NCBI RefSeq assembly: GCF_032362555.1
Contig: NC_083509.1
Coordinates: forward strand, 5,727,001 to 5,791,000
Length of the DNA stretch: 64,000 nt
Source of the DNA: Amyelois transitella
Taxonomy: Eukaryota; Arthropoda; Insecta; Lepidoptera; Pyralidae
Reading direction: 5' to 3'
Of the stretch, positions 58,868 through 64,000 are shown piece by piece. The notes below the pieces were generated by a model. It did not search any database. It was given only the letters and a program-made list of their open reading frames with translations, and was not told where the DNA came from. A program made the position numbers and the translations under genes. Position 1 is the first letter of the stretch; each line of letters starts with the position of its first letter.

Positions 58868-60339
58868 TACATTAATTAAATAAGCAAGAAAAAACTCAAT
58901 TTCTCACAAGATAACAAGTTCAGACTCCCGGTCATTAAACTAAAAATAACAAAAGAATATGGACAAAATGAATGAGAATCAATGATTGAACGAGGATCCA
59001 CGCCAAGTGTTCGTAATTACATAGACTTGCTTCGGCCTCGGTGCGTTCGGCTGGCAACTATTTGTCTTCCACACGCAAATGTGGCAGGGAAATTAGTGTG
59101 AATAATTGATACGTGTCATTTGGCAACCCCCTCAGCCCCGACACCCACAGGCTTTTGGCCAGCCTCGTGCCTGTGTCACCAATATCAACATACCCACGCT
59201 CCTCGGCAGGCTGCCTTCATATTCTATGTTAAAGCAATTATTGAGAACGCTATTAGCGATAATAGGCCACGTTTGATTTACGCATGTTAGTATACATTTT
59301 TTTAAATTTGATAAACATGCTTTTTATCGTCTAGTTTAAAAAAAGAACACGTTTATTTGTGTATAAAAAATGGCAAGTGAACATTGTCAGTAATTCTCCG
59401 GCCCTTGTTAATTTGTAAAGATTCTTGTACAAGATATTCAGCACATGTTTTCTTACTTTATTCCTTAAAAAGAGAAGATAGCGCCTTTGGTTAAATAACT
59501 CTTTGAGTTATTCAGGATCAATTCAGGTCACGTTGAGATGAATGACTTCATAATAGAAGAGAGCACCCTACTTCTCTTTCCTCGCAGATTGTAAAAGTAA
59601 TCACGGCTTCTAAATTTAGCATTCTTCCTTAACGCGATGGCTGACAACTTTTTAACTTAGAGTTTAATGGAACTTTGAAGTAAGGGAAGAAATTAGTGCG
59701 AAAAATTTGCATTTATATGCGGGAAAAGGCAAAGGTCATAACTAGTAAATATCTAGGTACTGAATGTCCTTATTTTAAAATGAATATTGGGCAAGGGATG
59801 AGTGCCGTCCACGCACGGCGGTGGTAGGTGGTGATGCCCCACATCGATATTTCGTGCATTATTGAGTAGTCGCGTGCTACCTCCCGAATTTCCAATGTTT
59901 GGCGATTGGTGTGTAGATTGACTTTTGTCATTTGCCTCGGCCATGTCAAACAGTAAAATGTTTTTCTATGTCGTCCACTGAAATTGTGGATAGCATCGTA
60001 ATGGACTAAGGCGATTTATACACGTGTTTTCTTTATATATATATCTGATTGGCTGTGTGATGGATGAAAGCTGTCCGTTGTTTTCTCTGGGGCCCATTTA
60101 CGGTCACAATCGATTATCATTTAGGCAATATTTTACGAACTATTACGAATTGTTTGAGATCGCTGTGATAAAACAACTAATGAGCGGACAGCAATTACTG
60201 TATTAGGTTACTAATGCTATGCAAATGGACGAAAATAACACGATATTCTTTATATATTTGATATAAACATACGGTATTTCATTAATTTATAATAAATTCA
60301 GAATAAAGTATTAATATAATTTTTATTTTTATCCTTCAA
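58868..60339. other. Gene desert with islands
   Basis: No gene recognised. An island at about 58990-59290 ('gcctcggtgcgttcggctgg', 'cccgacacccacaggc') and another at about 59800-60010 stand out. Octamers are at 59705 and 60219. Confidence 0.4.
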
Positions 60340-61031
60340 CTAGCTGTGCCCGCGACTTCGCCCGCGTGGAATAGTTATTTTGGGCATCATATTTATTTTT
60401 GCAAACATCCTTCTCGGCCTAGGCGGTCACGCGTATTAGAAAGAACGCTGGTTCGCTGTATTAAATGTTTCGCTGCAAATTGCTTATAACGACTATATCT
60501 CAAAACCTATTCGTCTGATTTATATACTTTAAATGGCAATTTTAGTCTACATGAAAAGCCGAAAGTAATAAACATATTTATTTGGATAAGGATTAATACT
60601 GAATTAAAGAAAATTGATTTCAAAATAACTTATGTTTATAATGAAAAAATAATCTTAAAAAATGAACATAAAAGTGGTTATTGTAAGTAAACCTTAAGAG
60701 ATAGATATATGCTCTCGCGGACTTTTTTGTGGCAAAAAATGAGTACTTCACATCTTTAGTACATTGTTTTACTATATCTTTGTTGGTTTGCGCAGCGTTC
60801 GCGTGGAAAGCTCGCAGATGGCCCACTCATTCAACTTTCACCTGCATTGTTGACGTTTCCCGTAGGAAATCCGGGATAAAATGTAGCCTATAGCCTTCCT
60901 CGATAAATAGACTATCTAACAGTGAAAGAATTATTCAAATCGGTTCAGTAGTTTCTGAGATTAGCGCGTTTAAACAAACAAACAAACAAACAAACAAAAC
61001 AAACTCTTCAGCTTTATAATATTAGTATAGA
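60340..61031 (-). mobile_element. Non-autonomous Helitron, 692 bp
   Basis: On the minus strand it starts TCTATACTAATATTATAAAG (61031, preceded by A) and ends GGGCACAGCTAG (60340, followed by T). The AT insertion rule holds at both ends. The interior has 'tcaaatcggttcagtagttt' and a (AAAC)n run ('aaacaaacaaacaaac'). No protein is encoded. Confidence 0.82.
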
Positions 61032-62259
61032 TTTGACAATAAAAAACTGACAAAAACTTTGCCTGTTATGAGTGACTTACATCACTTAAAAAAAACATGG
61101 TTAACAGTACTAAACAAAACAAGAGTTATGTCCAATCTTTTTAGCTAAAAAAATTGGCAAAGGCTTTGAGAACCGTTAGCTGTTTAGTTGATGATAAGCA
61201 CTAAAACACAGGTAATAAAATATGCACACTTTTTGGGTGGTCCGAGACTGGGTCAACATAAAGTCGGGCCGATCTTTGCAAAATGCCTATGATATAAAAT
61301 CTGTCGGATCGGTTTCTTTGAAAATAAACGCCATAACGGACGAGAGTGGTTAGAAAGTTTTATTATCGGGAAACAGTTACATAGGTATTTTTTTTATAAC
61401 TGCACAATGTTTTTTAGACTAACCCTTAAAAGATGTTAAACATACTATGCCAACATTTTTTATTGTTTATTGTTTTAAATTTTATTATTGGCCATCAAAG
61501 GATTCTACGAGGCGAGGCGGCTTAGTGTTGTTAACCCCCGATAAAAAAGAGAGGTGTTATAAGTTTGACGTGTCTGTTTGCGTTGTGGCATCACAAAGAG
61601 ATGAAGCGATTTCAATTATGTTTTTTCTTACTAATTAAAGGTTATTGACGTGCGAGCGTCTTAGACGTTTGATCAATATCAGTTGAGCTTTTTAAAAGTA
61701 GTAGTGCAGGAAGACCAAATGTCGGCGAATATATTCGAGTGAAAGCGCACTGATAGGGAATATTGATGATTTAATCGAGAGTGGTCCTAGCTAGCACAAT
61801 AGGGCAAATTTGGTCGCAGAGTTCACAAAAATTTGCACGCTCCTATGTGCCCTATTACCTTATTAATTCATTTAAAATTACTTAAGGTTTAAGATTATAT
61901 CTGCTATAGCTCACATGCTTTTAAGTGCAGTACCTAAACTGCTTTATTTTGTGGTGATATACTATTCCTATATCGAAAAACACCTCATGACATGTTACTT
62001 ATCTTCTATAACATAGACCATTAGTCACATATAAGGAGAAAGTTTTATTATTTGTACCGTTACGGTCTTCATTCCTCATTCCAAAGCACTTTTAATAAAA
62101 GAGAAACCCTGCCTCTTACAACCCTTTAGCACATTTTCTGCGGCGAATAGCGCAATTTTTATTATTTTATGACTTGCCTCAACATTTCGTAACTCTGCAA
62201 AGATGCCGACTAAAATTTTTAAGCATTAAATAAAGGGGTACAATAAAAACAAACGGAAA
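61032..62259. other. Gene desert
   Basis: No gene recognised. 61490-61640 is somewhat GC-richer. The frame at 61447-61638 is not supported. Confidence 0.4.
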
Positions 62260-62620
62260 GGGTTTACACAATGCAGAAAAATTATGCACTGGTCAGTTTT
62301 ACGACTTTGTTTATCGCTGTAAAAAAATTGACTTCGCAGGTACGAAAAGGCGTCATTGTTAAAGAGGGTTAGGCCGTTCCTGTTCCACAAAGGAAGATCC
62401 TATGCGAATACAAGTGCTGTTTAAAACTATAATGACACTGTATGCAAATAGATGCAAATCTGTTTACAATGGGCCGTTCTCAGCTCGACAATAAGGGCTT
62501 TGTAGCACGGCGCGCGGTGCTACTGAATTCGATTAGGGGTCGTAAACAAGCTATTATTTCTTAATTAGGTAATGATCCCTTGCAAATTCCAAAAATGTTA
62601 AAAATGTATATAGTCTAAGT
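62260..62620. promoter_or_regulatory. Candidate enhancer with tandem POU octamers
   Basis: ATGCAAAT occurs at 62442-62449 and 62452-62459, exactly 10 bp apart, one DNA helical turn, in the same orientation. Flanks are higher-complexity ('gggccgttctcagctcgac', 'gcacggcgcgcggtgc'). Tandem octamers one turn apart could bind POU factors on the same face. The function is inference. Confidence 0.45.
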
Positions 62621-64000
62621 GTCTTTTACAGTCACTTGCGAATAAAGTGAGAGTTAGCTCGTGCTGGTGTGCAATAATTGTTTTTATTGTTTACTACATT
62701 GCTGAATAAAGAAGTTTATGTTTTTGAATGTGTGTCTTTTGATATCAATTAAGTAATTAATCTATCTATATCTACTTACCATAGACATAGAATTGTTAGT
62801 AAGCAGGTAAATATGAATGTAGGTAGGTATGAATGAATAAATGAAAATCTCTTTATAAAACATTACAAAAAGATTTAGGTGATGTGCAAAAGTAGGTACT
62901 TACATGTGAGAATATTGGCATTAGGTGCGATGTAAAAAAACTACTTACTTACATACCCTTATTCTAAATTGTGGTTAAAAGCTATGTTTGGGGTTTGACA
63001 AAAGTCATAGAAATGAATTAATGCCGATTTTTATGTCAGGACACCATTGCTACTCATAGGTACAAAATTATCTTTGTTTATACAAAAACAAACAACACAT
63101 CTCCCGCTGCCGCTGCATGCCCCTTTGAACTTGATCTCTTTATCAAATGCTACTAATAATATCCCCATCGTAGTTGCATTCCGCGTTTTATTCCACTCGT
63201 CTCATGCATTTCTTTATAATACATTAATACAAAGAGATATATATAATAATTGCAATTGTAAGTATGTGCCTCATCCTATCATGTATGTTATGGTCTAGAA
63301 AAGACTGAAGGGCTACGTTAAGCTGTATGGCTTAATAATGGAATCAAGATTGAATACTGATAGGTTGCTAGCACGTAAAAGAAGAATCCCAATCTAAATA
63401 GGCATCACATAGTGGAGCAAACTGATTGATTGATTGACGCGTTTCAACGCACAGCCCAAACCGGTGGATTTGACATGTCATCTTAGTGATGATTTTATGG
63501 ACTCAGAGATGATTTTTTGGAATTTCCGCATAAAGAGAAATTAACGGGAAATAATGATTTACCGAGGCAGACCAGCCCATCAAATATATCTGTTTAAAAA
63601 AAGTATATATAAATCGTACAGATTAAGCTAGACCGCTAACCCCAAAGTAGGTACCTACTTGTGTTGGAGATACCTATGTATAATGTGATGAACTGAATGA
63701 CTGAACTGCATAAAAACACTTCAAAGATGCATTCAAGAATGCGACTACACCAATATCGCTATGCTAATGCACGGAGATTGGCGGTCGTTGCCCGCTCCCG
63801 GACGCAGCTCGGCAGCACCCTCGCCCTTTCTGTCGTCTGCTGTCTCCGCTTTATCTATCTGGAGACCGCAACCTCCTTAAATTGATAGGATGTTTATCAA
63901 ACTTTATATGATAAAGTGGCGTAATAAATACGTAGGAATGCATGTATTAAGATTCCTGTAACCACAGCATTATGATAACCAAAGTATTTTTTCTAGTTTT
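62621..64000. other. Gene desert to window end
   Basis: AT-rich. 63290-63395 is a partial repeat A ('agctgtatggcttaataatg', 'gataggttgctagcacg'). 63720-63880 is a GC-rich island ('cgttgcccgctcccggacgc') cut off from any visible gene. Confidence 0.4.

Overview
The window is nuclear DNA of a lepidopteran insect, most likely a moth. It is AT-rich, its genes are small-intron and scattered, and it carries the repeats typical of Lepidoptera: Helitrons with TC...CTAG ends placed between A and T, a tRNA-derived SINE with A and B boxes, and many partial copies of one ~260-bp dispersed repeat (called 'repeat A' here; it contains a 'gcggggtagacagagccaac'-like core and ends near 'gtgccgggaaccacacgg'). 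There are no operons, rRNA genes, functional tRNA genes or CRISPR arrays.

Layout. Positions 1-18250 hold no gene I can support: AT-rich spacer with a few GC-richer islands, Helitron pieces, a SINE (8207-8455), a 1.66-kb element bounded by 32-bp inverted ends (9873-11532) and a double hairpin (15356-15466). From 18278 to 25070 lie three compact genes: an unrecognised three-exon coiled-coil protein (+, 305 aa), ribose-5-phosphate isomerase (+, intronless, 262 aa) and a centrin (-, three exons, 178 aa). Next come a TIR transposon with TA duplications (25556-26468) and a rearranged Ty3/Gypsy relic (27340-28690). The largest gene is SREBP (-, 29837-39672). I reconstructed 16 coding exons whose phases all agree and which total 3180 nt, or 1059 aa. 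A BTB/POZ plus Pipsqueak-domain transcription factor follows (-, single coding exon 43182-44672, with candidate 5' non-coding exons near 45654 and 46168). From about 46.6 kb to the end there is a gene desert with GC-richer islands and an unusual density of POU octamers (ATGCAAAT/ATTTGCAT). This looks like the regulatory domain of a developmental gene, probably the BTB-psq gene or one beyond the window.

How the genes relate. SREBP (membrane-tethered lipid regulator), RpiA (non-oxidative pentose phosphate pathway) and centrin (centriole/basal body) are ordinary housekeeping neighbours with no evident functional coupling.

Most unusual. At least seven perfect or nearly perfect short inverted repeats (arms 16-30 bp, loops of 1-16 nt) are scattered over the window, two of them as back-to-back double hairpins. 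In two cases the hairpin sits inside a repeat A copy, so the other copies show the ancestral sequence: one arm is new and replaces the original bases. That is the signature expected of short-range template switching. Other points are a repeat-derived polypyrimidine tract at the last SREBP splice acceptor, a one-residue-short EF-hand loop in centrin, an in-frame mitochondrial-like leader on RpiA, and a Gypsy relic whose protease and RNase H/integrase parts face opposite ways.
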